From Ruminococcus sp. (GTDB taxonomy: Bacteria; Bacillota; Clostridia; Oscillospirales; Acutalibacteraceae), in contig JAFTYK010000010.1 of assembly GCA_017464765.1 (NCBI GenBank), positions 1 through 35,483 of the forward strand: a stretch of 35,483 nucleotides of DNA, read 5' to 3'. The notes beneath the pieces were generated by a model, which had not been told where the DNA came from, did no database searches, and saw nothing but the letters and a program-made list of their open reading frames with translations. How positions within the stretch are numbered: position 1 is the first letter of the stretch; every line of letters begins with the position of its first letter. A program made the position numbers and the translations under genes. Of this stretch, positions 7,517-15,012 are shown in pieces.

Positions 7517-8572
7517 ATGAGTTACCAATATAAAGGATTTATACCTGAGAATATTGCTCCAAAAGGTTCAACTAAAATAGGCGTGTATGATGAAAACGGA
7601 AATAGGATGTTTCCTATATCGCTTGGAACACTCACTCCTGTAAAAAAAGAAAAGCTGTTTTCATTCGGTTTAATCTCTGACTTACACGTTACAGCAGAAA
7701 AAACAGCTACATCAACTCACCTTGACAATGCCCTTTCGTATTTTGAAGAGCAGGGCTGTGTCTTTTGTTGTCACGCAGGAGATATGACGAATATCGGCTT
7801 TTGGTACAACAGCACAGATACTGAAATATATACTGGTCAGTTTGAAGAGTACAAGCATATTTGCGAACTGCACCCGAACTTGCCCCTTTACGGTATATGC
7901 GGAAACCACGAAAACTACAACAAGGTTATCACAGAAAACTTAACTGAGCTACATGAATATACAGGTCACAGCTTATATTATACAGTAAAACACAATGATG
8001 AATTATTCGTATTCATCGGTCAACCTAATTCATATCAGACGATAAACCTCGAAGAATTACAATGGTTGTATGAAACTTTAGAAGCTAATCGCAATATAAG
8101 ATGTCACATCTTTGTACATGTATTCCCTCCATCAGACAGTGGAAACACAAAAAACGTGTATACCGCTTATTTCGGGCAATATGCAGATAACGTTGAAAGC
8201 TTACTAAATCACTACAAAAATACGATTTTATATCACGGTCATTCCCACATCAAATTCAAATACCAAGAGCTTGATAAAAGCACGAACTACACAGACAAAA
8301 ACGGATTTTCTTCCATTCATATCCCATCTGTCGGTGCATCACACGATGTTGTGCAGAACGAAGATGGTACGTACAAGAGAGTGCCTGACAACAACTCGAG
8401 TATGGGTTATTTAGTTGATGTGTATGAAGACTGTATAGTGTACAACGGCATAGATTTCAATAAAAACGAGTTTGCCCCAACTGGTGTTTTTAAGGTTGAT
8501 AAACCTATCCAAATTGTCGATGCTGATACCTACACAGATAATACTAACATTGTCGCTTGCGGTAAGGGGTGA
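7517..8572 (+). CDS. Calcineurin-like metallophosphoesterase with phage-tail-like N-terminus
   Basis: 351 residues; GAGGTG upstream of ATG 7517. The metal site of the calcineurin superfamily is complete: Asp55/His57 (SDLH), Asp89 (AGDMTN), Asn130/His131 (GNHEN), His201 (FVHVFP) and His242/His244 (YHGHSH). Residues 1-40 (YKGFIPENIAPKGSTKIGVY) form a separate small segment; such N-termini occur on tail-associated proteins in Clostridia prophages, so I infer a docking or trimer-cap role. No signal peptide. The substrate is unknown: wall phosphodiesters (teichoic acid, phosphorylated capsule) or nucleotides are possible. It sits between the fibre protein and the holin genes, which suggests a depolymerase or phosphodiesterase associated with the tail tip. 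The next gene starts 4 bases after its stop. Confidence 0.85.
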   Translation: MSYQYKGFIPENIAPKGSTKIGVYDENGNRMFPISLGTLTPVKKEKLFSFGLISDLHVTAEKTATSTHLDNALSYFEEQGCVFCCHAGDMTNIGFWYNSTDTEIYTGQFEEYKHICELHPNLPLYGICGNHENYNKVITENLTELHEYTGHSLYYTVKHNDELFVFIGQPNSYQTINLEELQWLYETLEANRNIRCHIFVHVFPPSDSGNTKNVYTAYFGQYADNVESLLNHYKNTILYHGHSHIKFKYQELDKSTNYTDKNGFSSIHIPSVGASHDVVQNEDGTYKRVPDNNSSMGYLVDVYEDCIVYNGIDFNKNEFAPTGVFKVDKPIQIVDADTYTDNTNIVACGKG

Positions 8573-8576
8573 AATT

Positions 8577-8891
8577 ATGGATAATTACATAACCCGTGCC
8601 GAACACAATGAATATGTTAAACGTATGGAAGATGAACACAAACGCCTTAACAATCGCCTGTTAACGGTAGAAAACGCAACAAAAGATATGCAAGAGCTTG
8701 TTAAAAACGTAGGCATTATGGCGACTAATATGGAACACATGGTGGACGAGCAAAGAAGCCAGAGCGAACGACTTCAACGTCTTGAGGAATTACCTCTTAA
8801 CAGCTGGAACACGGTGAAACATGGCGTATATAATGCTATAGGGGCTACTATCGGCGGTGCGATTATTGCGGCTATACTATTCTTTTTGTAA
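8577..8891 (+). CDS. XhlA-like holin-associated coiled-coil membrane protein
   Basis: 104 residues. ATG at 8577 is chosen for the AAGGGGTG just upstream (overlapping the previous stop); a longer in-frame reading from 8472 lies inside the phosphoesterase gene. Residues ~8-75 are charged and helical, with heptad-like spacing (RMEDEHKRLNNRLLTVENAT). Residues ~86-104 form one C-terminal transmembrane helix (IGATIGGAIIAAILFFL). This architecture fits hemolysin XhlA proteins, which assist a holin in Bacillus PBSX-type prophages. The 13-base gap to the holin start contains the holin ribosome binding site. Confidence 0.7.
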   Translation: MDNYITRAEHNEYVKRMEDEHKRLNNRLLTVENATKDMQELVKNVGIMATNMEHMVDEQRSQSERLQRLEELPLNSWNTVKHGVYNAIGATIGGAIIAAILFFL

Positions 8892-8904
8892 AGGAGATTC
8901 TACT

Positions 8905-9180
8905 ATGAAAATTAACCTTAAAGTACGGCTGAAAAACCCTATGTTCTGGGTGGGGATTCTCTCAACTATAGTGCTAACCATACTCGCTGAGCTTGGATTA
9001 CAAGCTCAGGATATAACAACGTGGAAAGCGTTATCAGACGCATTGCTCGAAGCTGTGAAAAACCCTGTTATTATCGTAGCTACGATAACATCGGTGTATA
9101 ATGCTATTGTTGACCCTACTACGAAGGGTTTTTTCGACAGCAGTAATGCCCTCACCTATGAAAAACCGAAAGGAGAATGA
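8905..9180 (+). CDS. Phage holin, phiLC3 family
   Basis: 91 residues; AAGGAG (8891-8896) before ATG 8905; a longer in-frame reading from 8857 overlaps XhlA and has no site. The start MKINLKVRLKNPMFWV, a first membrane helix (~14-30), the middle TTWKALSDALLEAVKNP, a second helix (~52-66) and the ending VDPTTKGFFDSS are characteristic of phiLC3-type holins. Holins form membrane holes that let the endolysin reach peptidoglycan. The stop overlaps the endolysin's ribosome binding region. Confidence 0.92.
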   Translation: MKINLKVRLKNPMFWVGILSTIVLTILAELGLQAQDITTWKALSDALLEAVKNPVIIVATITSVYNAIVDPTTKGFFDSSNALTYEKPKGE

Positions 9181-9182
9181 AA

Positions 9183-9884
9183 TTGGCTTACAAAATTTAT
9201 CTATCGCCATCTAACCAAAGTGCTAACAAATATGCTTCAGGCTCAACAAATGAAATGTCTCAGTGCGATAAAATCGCAGTAGCAGCAGAAAGTGCGCTTA
9301 AAAGATGTGGTTTTTCAGTGAAACTCGGCAAAAGCGGTGACACTATGCAGAATCGTTGCAAAGAATCAGACGCTTTTAATGCGGATATTCACATGCCAAT
9401 CCACACAAACGCCTTCGATGGAAAAACCACAGGTGGTACACTGGTTATGCTCTATAAAAGCTCGACAGAGCATAACAAAGCCGGGAAATGCCTGCTAGAT
9501 GCAGTAGGAAAAATCTCTCCCGGAAAAGACTATACACTCAGATACAGAACTGATTTGTACGAGCTTAACACACCAAACGCAATGTCGCTATATCTTGAAG
9601 TCGAGTTTCACGATACAAAAACAGGTTCCGACTGGATCAGAAACAATATAGAAAACATCGGTGAAGCGATAGCGAAAGGTATGTGCAACTACTTCGGTGT
9701 GAATTATATCGCAAAAAAAGCCAGTACCGACACTGCGCAGACAAAACCTGTAACGCCCCCAACTACAGATAAAAAAACACTCTACTATGTGCAGGTAGGG
9801 GCATTTTCGAACAAAGCTAACGCAACAGCCTTAATTGAAAAGCTGAAAAAGTCAGGCTTTGATGCGATTATAAAAACTAAATAA
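9183..9884 (+). CDS. N-acetylmuramoyl-L-alanine amidase endolysin with partial SPOR domain
   Basis: 233 residues from a TTG at 9183. AGGAG at 9171-9175 is only 1 base from the ATG at 9177 but 7 bases from this TTG, so the TTG is preferred. Residues ~3-175 are an Amidase_3-type zinc amidase of the phage form starting YKIYLSPSNQ, with MPIHTNAF (zinc His) and YLEVEFHD (catalytic Glu) visible; the classical DPGHGG first-His motif is replaced by LSPSNQ, as in related phage lysins. After a Thr/Pro linker (~182-198), residues ~200-233 (YYVQVGAFSNKANATALIEK) match only the first half of a SPOR peptidoglycan-binding domain. The enzyme cuts the bond between muramic acid and the stem peptide. Last gene of the cassette. 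Confidence 0.9.
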   Translation: MAYKIYLSPSNQSANKYASGSTNEMSQCDKIAVAAESALKRCGFSVKLGKSGDTMQNRCKESDAFNADIHMPIHTNAFDGKTTGGTLVMLYKSSTEHNKAGKCLLDAVGKISPGKDYTLRYRTDLYELNTPNAMSLYLEVEFHDTKTGSDWIRNNIENIGEAIAKGMCNYFGVNYIAKKASTDTAQTKPVTPPTTDKKTLYYVQVGAFSNKANATALIEKLKKSGFDAIIKTK

Positions 9885-9920
9885 TTTTTACGGCATTTTA
9901 TTTCCTCTTATAATGCAATA

Positions 9921-9962
9921 AAAAACGAGGCTGTCTCACTTATTTGTGAGACAGCCTCAATT
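9921..9962. terminator. Strong bidirectional terminator
   Basis: Perfect 13-bp stem GAGGCTGTCTCAC / GTGAGACAGCCTC (9927-9939 with 9946-9958), 6-nt loop. On the minus strand it is followed by GTTTTTT, terminating the LCP gene 5 bases after its stop. On the plus strand it ends the lysis cassette. Confidence 0.92.
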
Positions 9963-9963
9963 A

Positions 9964-10944
9964 TTATTTTTCAGTATAAAACATCTTAAGTATTAATTTT
10001 TGAAGTTCAGTTTCATCTACGTAAAATTCCACATACTCTTCAGTCAGAACATTTTCGCCCACAGGAGTGACAACTTCACGCAAGGTATAATCTGCATAAC
10101 GATTAAGCATCGCGCTCATAGAGTTAACTGAACAGTCCGATACAATATATGGAGAAATCTTTTCATAGGTTTCAAGAACAAACGTGTCGCTCTCTTTTAC
10201 CTTAGTGTTAAAAGCAGAAACGAAACTCTCCATATATTCTGTCTGACGTTCCATTCTGGAAATGTTCATCTGGTCTGAAACGTCCTTACGGGTTTGCACA
10301 AACGACAGTGCCTGTTCACCATTCAAAGTAACTTCACCCATAGGAATGGTACTGTCAACTTTAGAAAAATCATCTACAACATTAACAGTAACTCCACCAA
10401 CAGCATCATTCAGAATCGCGATAGCGTCCATATTCATTGACAGGTAATAATCTACTGTAAGACCTGATAAAAAGTCTGATACTGTGCGAACAGTATTTTC
10501 GCAACTGTCTTCCATACCTGTACCATAAGTGTGCGCAAGGGCAAGCTGACCGAAAATAGTACCCGCAGGCTGACCCGCAACACCTAATGTATACACATCC
10601 ATCATTGTGTCACGATTCAAGGAGAGTACGCTATAGGTCTTATCCTGCTCATCAAACACAGCAAGTGCAACCATATCGTTCTCACCGGTGTTGTTGTATG
10701 ACTCAGATTTTTTAACCTCGCCACGCTCATCAATACCCATAAGCATAAGCACAGTAATATCCTGACGCGGGAAATAATCCACCCCGTCTACAGTAACTGT
10801 CTTTGACGTATGGTTTGAATTTTCCTGAACCTGTGGCTTCTTAAAGGCTTCGTAAATCTTAAAGCCCGAAAACGCTACTACAACAGCAAGAATAACTATC
10901 AATACTGTTGTTAAAAGCGGAGCTTTTTTCTTACCCTTAGTCAT
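9964..10944 (-). CDS. LytR-CpsA-Psr (LCP) family glycopolymer transferase
   Basis: 326 residues. Short basic cytoplasmic tail (MTKGKKKAP), one membrane helix (~9-29), then an extracellular LCP domain: LMLMGIDERG, ALAVFDEQDKTYSVLSLNRDTM (conserved Arg binding the polyprenyl pyrophosphate), GGVTVNV, LNGEQALSFVQTRKD and SRMERQ. LCP proteins move undecaprenyl-linked polymers onto peptidoglycan. It starts 3 bases after the stop of the preceding secreted protein and is the last gene of the unit led by the BY-kinase, which fits attachment of the capsule made by the locus upstream. Confidence 0.92.
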   Translation of the reverse strand: MTKGKKKAPLLTTVLIVILAVVVAFSGFKIYEAFKKPQVQENSNHTSKTVTVDGVDYFPRQDITVLMLMGIDERGEVKKSESYNNTGENDMVALAVFDEQDKTYSVLSLNRDTMMDVYTLGVAGQPAGTIFGQLALAHTYGTGMEDSCENTVRTVSDFLSGLTVDYYLSMNMDAIAILNDAVGGVTVNVVDDFSKVDSTIPMGEVTLNGEQALSFVQTRKDVSDQMNISRMERQTEYMESFVSAFNTKVKESDTFVLETYEKISPYIVSDCSVNSMSAMLNRYADYTLREVVTPVGENVLTEEYVEFYVDETELQKLILKMFYTEK

Positions 10945-10947
10945 AGC

Positions 10948-11703
10948 TTAGCCGTTGACTTTACGACGATAGATAACTAATGCAATAATAGCAGCAAGAG
11001 AAACTAACATCACAGCTCCCCAAGCGAAGATACTTGATGTATCAGCAGTGATTGGGGAAACAACGTCCATGTTCTGACCGCTACCAGGTACTAAGAAAGC
11101 TACTGGGCAAATCTCGGTAAACTTTACAGTTACAGTACCGTCGCCATTGTTGATACAATCCTTTACAGGAACCCATTTGCCATCAACATATACCATAGCT
11201 GTGATAAAAGTACCGCTTCCAATACCTAAGTCGAAAGTAAGGTCAAGAACTGTACCATCTTTTAAGTGTGTAGGAATATCCTCACAGTAGTCTGTAACAT
11301 CGAAGAGATCCTTGATTACGAGATCATCAGGAGTCTTATCTTTACTCCACTTATCTTTAACTATTTCGATAAGATCAGGACAAACCTCAGAAAGCTTAGC
11401 GCCATTCACAAACTCATCGTATACCTTTAAAAGCTGTTCTTTAACACCCTCAGGAAGCTTCTCGCCATTGAGTGCTTCTGTGATAGATGAAATAATAAGA
11501 CAATCGAGGTACTCAGTAGAAAGCTGATTGCCATCAGCGTCAGTGATATAACCTACAACCTCTTTACCATCAACAATATCGATAACAACAAGCTGTGGAG
11601 CGCCTTTATTTGTGATACTTGGTACAAACTCAGCAGCAGAAACCGATACAGTTAATGTCAACACCATAACAATTGAAAGTACGATTGCGAGCAATCTTTT
11701 CAT
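10948..11703 (-). CDS. Secreted, membrane-anchored protein of unknown function with possible sorting signal
   Basis: 251 residues; GGAGATGG upstream of the ATG. Signal peptide at 1-23 (KR, hydrophobic, VSA). The extracellular part has no domain I recognise: a VVIDIVDGKEVVGYI beta segment, a helical acidic middle (~70-130), then a beta-rich region ending VKFTEICPVAFLVPGSG. C-terminus: SPITADTSS, a ~22-residue hydrophobic helix, then YRRKVNG. This is laid out like a sortase signal with SPITA in place of [SP]PxTG; alternatively it is a plain type I membrane protein. Its place between BY-kinase and LCP suggests a capsule-related surface role. Confidence 0.8.
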   Translation of the reverse strand: MKRLLAIVLSIVMVLTLTVSVSAAEFVPSITNKGAPQLVVIDIVDGKEVVGYITDADGNQLSTEYLDCLIISSITEALNGEKLPEGVKEQLLKVYDEFVNGAKLSEVCPDLIEIVKDKWSKDKTPDDLVIKDLFDVTDYCEDIPTHLKDGTVLDLTFDLGIGSGTFITAMVYVDGKWVPVKDCINNGDGTVTVKFTEICPVAFLVPGSGQNMDVVSPITADTSSIFAWGAVMLVSLAAIIALVIYRRKVNG

Positions 11704-11747
11704 TTAAACCATCTCCATTAATATTTTTATATGAATATAATCAATTT

Positions 11748-13310
11748 TTATCTACGATTATACTGTTTACTATTTTCATTAGCCTTTTTGCTTGCTTTAG
11801 CATAAGCATTGGCATAAGACTTACTGTACTTAGAGTATTTTGAGTAATATCCCTTACCGTAACGGGAATATTTTCCTGAACTCTCACCTACACAGTTGAG
11901 GACAACACCTAAAATGCGACCCTCGATAAACTCGAACTGAGAAACTGCTGACGAGAGAGCCACACTGTTACAGTAATCCTGTCTTACCACAAGGAGAATA
12001 CCATCAGTAAGCTTAGCAGCAACCATCGCGTCACTGACTTCTCCGACAGGCGGTAAATCCAAAATAATATAATCATACGCATCTTTCAGCTTTGTAATAA
12101 CCCTTGCCATTTTTGAGCTACTCAAAAGCTCGATAGGGTTAGGAGGGTTATCACCTGACGAAATAACATCAAAGCTCTTTTCTTCATCAAGTGAACAAGG
12201 CTGAACAACTGCGCTTATGTCTTCGTGACCAGTAAGATAATTGGAAAGGCCCGGAGACTTATTTATAGTAAGCTTTGTTGATAACGAAGGACGTCTCATA
12301 TCACAATCGATAAGGAGTACTCTTTTATCAAGCTGAGCTAACGAATAAGCAAGGTTTACAGATGACAAACTCTTACCTTCGCCTGCGAGTGCAGAAGAAA
12401 CACCAATAACAGGACAAACAACTTCATCAACAAACGAGAACTGAAGCTTTGTTCTAAGCAATTTATATGCTTCGCTTGCAACGAAGCTGATGTTCTTACC
12501 GATAACAGCTTCCTTTTTAGATACATAACTCTTATGTTTTCCTGAACTTTTATTACCATATCCGTAGTATTCACCGCCGGAATGGCTCTGATTAATCATA
12601 TCAGGAACAGACGCTAATATCGGATATTCACAACATCTGTTGATATCCTCATCGTCACGAATTGTTACGTCGAAAATCTCACGTAATATAATAATCGCCA
12701 CACTGATCACAAAACCGATAATGAAACCAATGATTGCGTTGTTAACATAATTCGGTGAGCATGGTGACGGTGACTCAATAGCATAGTCAACTATATTTGC
12801 AGAAGTGCCTTCAACAATACTTGAAATTCTCTTAGGTAAGATATACGCAATAGCGTTAGCTAACTCTTTAGCTTCCTTAGGGTCCGTACTTGTAACCGTA
12901 ACCTCGAAAATCTCAGTAGAGTTTACCGCTCCCGCTGAAATCATTGACCTAAGATCTTCGTCACTCATATCTACTGATGCATAATCTATAACATCGTTAA
13001 GACAAGATCTCGATGTAAGGATAGTGATATAAGTATCAACAAGGCTCTTCGCCGCACTGATATCACCCTGTGTAATGCTGAATGAAGTATCGCCCACAGA
13101 CAGCGAACTATTATTTACATAAAACATCGCAGAAGATTCATACTTAGGCGTTATAAGGAAAAATGTTGAAACCGCTACAATAACAGAACACAGTACAGAA
13201 ACAATACCGATAAGCCAGATTCTTTTCCATATCGCCTTCCAAACACGTCCAATATCAATCTCAACAATATCTGTAGTAAAACTTTTCTTATCGTTCATTT
13301 GATCTTTCAT
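11748..13310 (-). CDS. Wzz chain-length regulator fused to BY-type tyrosine kinase
   Basis: 520 residues from ATG 13310, chosen because AGGAG lies 5 bases upstream (an upstream in-frame ATG at 13340 lacks a good site). Wzz domain: transmembrane helices ~31-53 and ~191-210 flank an extracellular region. Kinase: Walker A SALAGEGKS (~306-314), Walker A' LLIDCDM (~332-338), Walker B YIILDLPP (~414-421). The C-terminal tail (~481-517) carries nine tyrosines (YSRYGKGYYSKYSKYSKSY), the autophosphorylation cluster. In Firmicutes the two parts are often separate proteins (CpsC/CpsD); here they are one chain. It controls polymer length and export at the membrane. No cognate PHP-type phosphatase is in the window. 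Confidence 0.93.
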   Translation of the reverse strand: MKDQMNDKKSFTTDIVEIDIGRVWKAIWKRIWLIGIVSVLCSVIVAVSTFFLITPKYESSAMFYVNNSSLSVGDTSFSITQGDISAAKSLVDTYITILTSRSCLNDVIDYASVDMSDEDLRSMISAGAVNSTEIFEVTVTSTDPKEAKELANAIAYILPKRISSIVEGTSANIVDYAIESPSPCSPNYVNNAIIGFIIGFVISVAIIILREIFDVTIRDDEDINRCCEYPILASVPDMINQSHSGGEYYGYGNKSSGKHKSYVSKKEAVIGKNISFVASEAYKLLRTKLQFSFVDEVVCPVIGVSSALAGEGKSLSSVNLAYSLAQLDKRVLLIDCDMRRPSLSTKLTINKSPGLSNYLTGHEDISAVVQPCSLDEEKSFDVISSGDNPPNPIELLSSSKMARVITKLKDAYDYIILDLPPVGEVSDAMVAAKLTDGILLVVRQDYCNSVALSSAVSQFEFIEGRILGVVLNCVGESSGKYSRYGKGYYSKYSKYSKSYANAYAKASKKANENSKQYNRR

Positions 13311-13377
13311 AATCTCTCCTATTTCACCCACCATATACACAAAGACTATAAAAAACGCTAGTAACTCATACTAATAA

Positions 13378-13397
13378 CATTATAACTAGTTATAATG
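13378..13397. promoter_or_regulatory. Perfect 20-bp palindrome, candidate operator
   Basis: CATTATAACT / AGTTATAATG, perfectly self-complementary with no spacer. It overlaps the -10 box of the BY-kinase promoter and is centred at the predicted start of transcription (~13387). Symmetry and position suggest a repressor site; the regulator is unknown. Confidence 0.6.
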
Positions 13398-13422
13398 TAG
13401 CACAATTATAAGATTTAGTCAA
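13394..13422 (-). promoter_or_regulatory. Promoter of the Wzz/BY-kinase - LCP unit
   Basis: Read on the minus strand: TTGACT (13422-13417), 17-bp spacer, TACATT (13399-13394). It leaves a leader of about 77 nt before the start at 13310. Confidence 0.68.
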
Positions 13423-13475
13423 CACATAACCCGATTTTTGTGAGCAAAAAACAAACCTTTTGCACTTACGATTTT

Positions 13476-15008
13476 TTACATATCACTTTGTTTATTTCTC
13501 GTGAATTTCAGCTTACCGACAATGCTTTTAACTAATTCTTTTTCGGCGTTATTGAATCCAAAAAGCCATAAGGTCACAGCATAAACAGCCACCATAACCA
13601 CTATATTCAACGCTATTGAAAAAAAGGCCGGCAAGTCAAAAAATAAAAGCAAATAACCGCTGATGGAAGATAACATTAAACAGGGTAGAATTCCTTTTAT
13701 CAATCCAAAATAATATCCTTTCAATGAAATGCCTATCTCTTTTTTGAACACAATATTCATACACAATACGTCCCCTAGCATCAGAGAAATGAATGTACCA
13801 ATAGTTGCGCCAATCAAAGGATTCCATTTTATCAGATATATTGTAAAAACTACATTAGCTATAACAATAAAACACTTAATGACCGACTGGAGTTGATGTT
13901 TGTTTTTCGCCCACAAAATCTGTGTTCCGATACTTTCGGTTAGAATTATTAAATAAGCAAACATCAATATCAAGGCTACGTAATAGCTATTAGTATATCC
14001 GTCACCTACCCAAAGCGACAAAAACGTTTTACCATTAACAGCAAAGCCAGCAAATATTATTCCCAACAAACAAAAGGAGTATCTCCCTATTCTCACCATT
14101 TCATTCTGCAACTCTTTTGGTGTTGCTCCTTTTTCAACCAACTTAACAACACCCGGCATCAAAACACCGCCCAGCGCCTGACCGATGCTCTGGAAGTACT
14201 GAACAATCTGACTTCCAACACCGTAGACACCAATAATAACAGCTGATGATGTAACAAAGATTCCAAGTAACACTTGGTCCGCATAAGAATTTATCTGTGT
14301 AGCTATCATCTGCAACAAAATAAACGAAGAGTATGCAACAATTTCCTTTATAAAGCTGAAATCAATATTCCTAAATTTAGGTTTAAGCTTTAATACATAA
14401 AGCACATATATTATATAGTAAAATCTTACAGCAACAGTAAGTACGAGATTTATAGCAACAATTGAAATGCTCTTGAAGCCAAGTTCAAGCGCTACGATTG
14501 TCAGAACTATTCTTGCAAGAACCTGAATAATCGCAGAGCCTTTAGAAACGGTGAATCTTGAGTACGCAATAATAATGTTGTTGAACACAGACGTTCCAAG
14601 TGTCACCGCGGCATTAAGCACTGTCAAAACCAACAGCTTTTTACTCAGCTCAATTTCCGACGCGGACAAGCCTTTTGCGAAAATATCTTGAAAAAAAGCA
14701 ATAAGCAAACCGCCTAAAGCAATTACCACAAGAGAAATTATTGAATAAAAAATTATACACACACCAATGAACTTACGGTTACTGTCAGGGTCATTGGTTT
14801 CTTTGAACTTTGCAACATAGCGCACAACGGAGTTGCCCATACCCAAATCAAGCAAAAGCAAATATCCCGTCACAGACGCTATAAGCTTATATACGCCGTA
14901 CTCTGCATCTCCCAATGAACTTATGATAAGTGGAGTAAGCAACAGAGTAGACAAAACTTCAATTATCATAAATATGTAGGACAGCACGGCTCCTGTTTTT
15001 CGATTCAT
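13476..15008 (-). CDS. Wzx-like polysaccharide flippase (MOP superfamily)
   Basis: 510 residues; AGGTG upstream of ATG 15008. The sequence is almost entirely hydrophobic, with about 12-14 membrane helices. The N-terminus (LSTLLLTPLIISSLGDAEYG), the following LLDLGMGNSVVRYV and the inter-helix Arg/Lys pattern are typical of polysaccharide exporters. It moves undecaprenyl-linked repeat units across the membrane for the Wzy polymerase. Its start is 4 bases after the stop of the preceding glycosyltransferase. It is followed by a weak hairpin (GCAAAA / TTTTGC with T-run, ~13444-13465) before the next unit's promoter. Confidence 0.88.
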   Translation of the reverse strand: MNRKTGAVLSYIFMIIEVLSTLLLTPLIISSLGDAEYGVYKLIASVTGYLLLLDLGMGNSVVRYVAKFKETNDPDSNRKFIGVCIIFYSIISLVVIALGGLLIAFFQDIFAKGLSASEIELSKKLLVLTVLNAAVTLGTSVFNNIIIAYSRFTVSKGSAIIQVLARIVLTIVALELGFKSISIVAINLVLTVAVRFYYIIYVLYVLKLKPKFRNIDFSFIKEIVAYSSFILLQMIATQINSYADQVLLGIFVTSSAVIIGVYGVGSQIVQYFQSIGQALGGVLMPGVVKLVEKGATPKELQNEMVRIGRYSFCLLGIIFAGFAVNGKTFLSLWVGDGYTNSYYVALILMFAYLIILTESIGTQILWAKNKHQLQSVIKCFIVIANVVFTIYLIKWNPLIGATIGTFISLMLGDVLCMNIVFKKEIGISLKGYYFGLIKGILPCLMLSSISGYLLLFFDLPAFFSIALNIVVMVAVYAVTLWLFGFNNAEKELVKSIVGKLKFTRNKQSDM

Positions 15009-15012
15009 ATTT

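Noticed and set aside
5700-9960. Complete prophage or transposon
   Set aside because: No integrase, transposase, head, portal or packaging genes, and no flanking duplication seen; only a fibre and lysis block.
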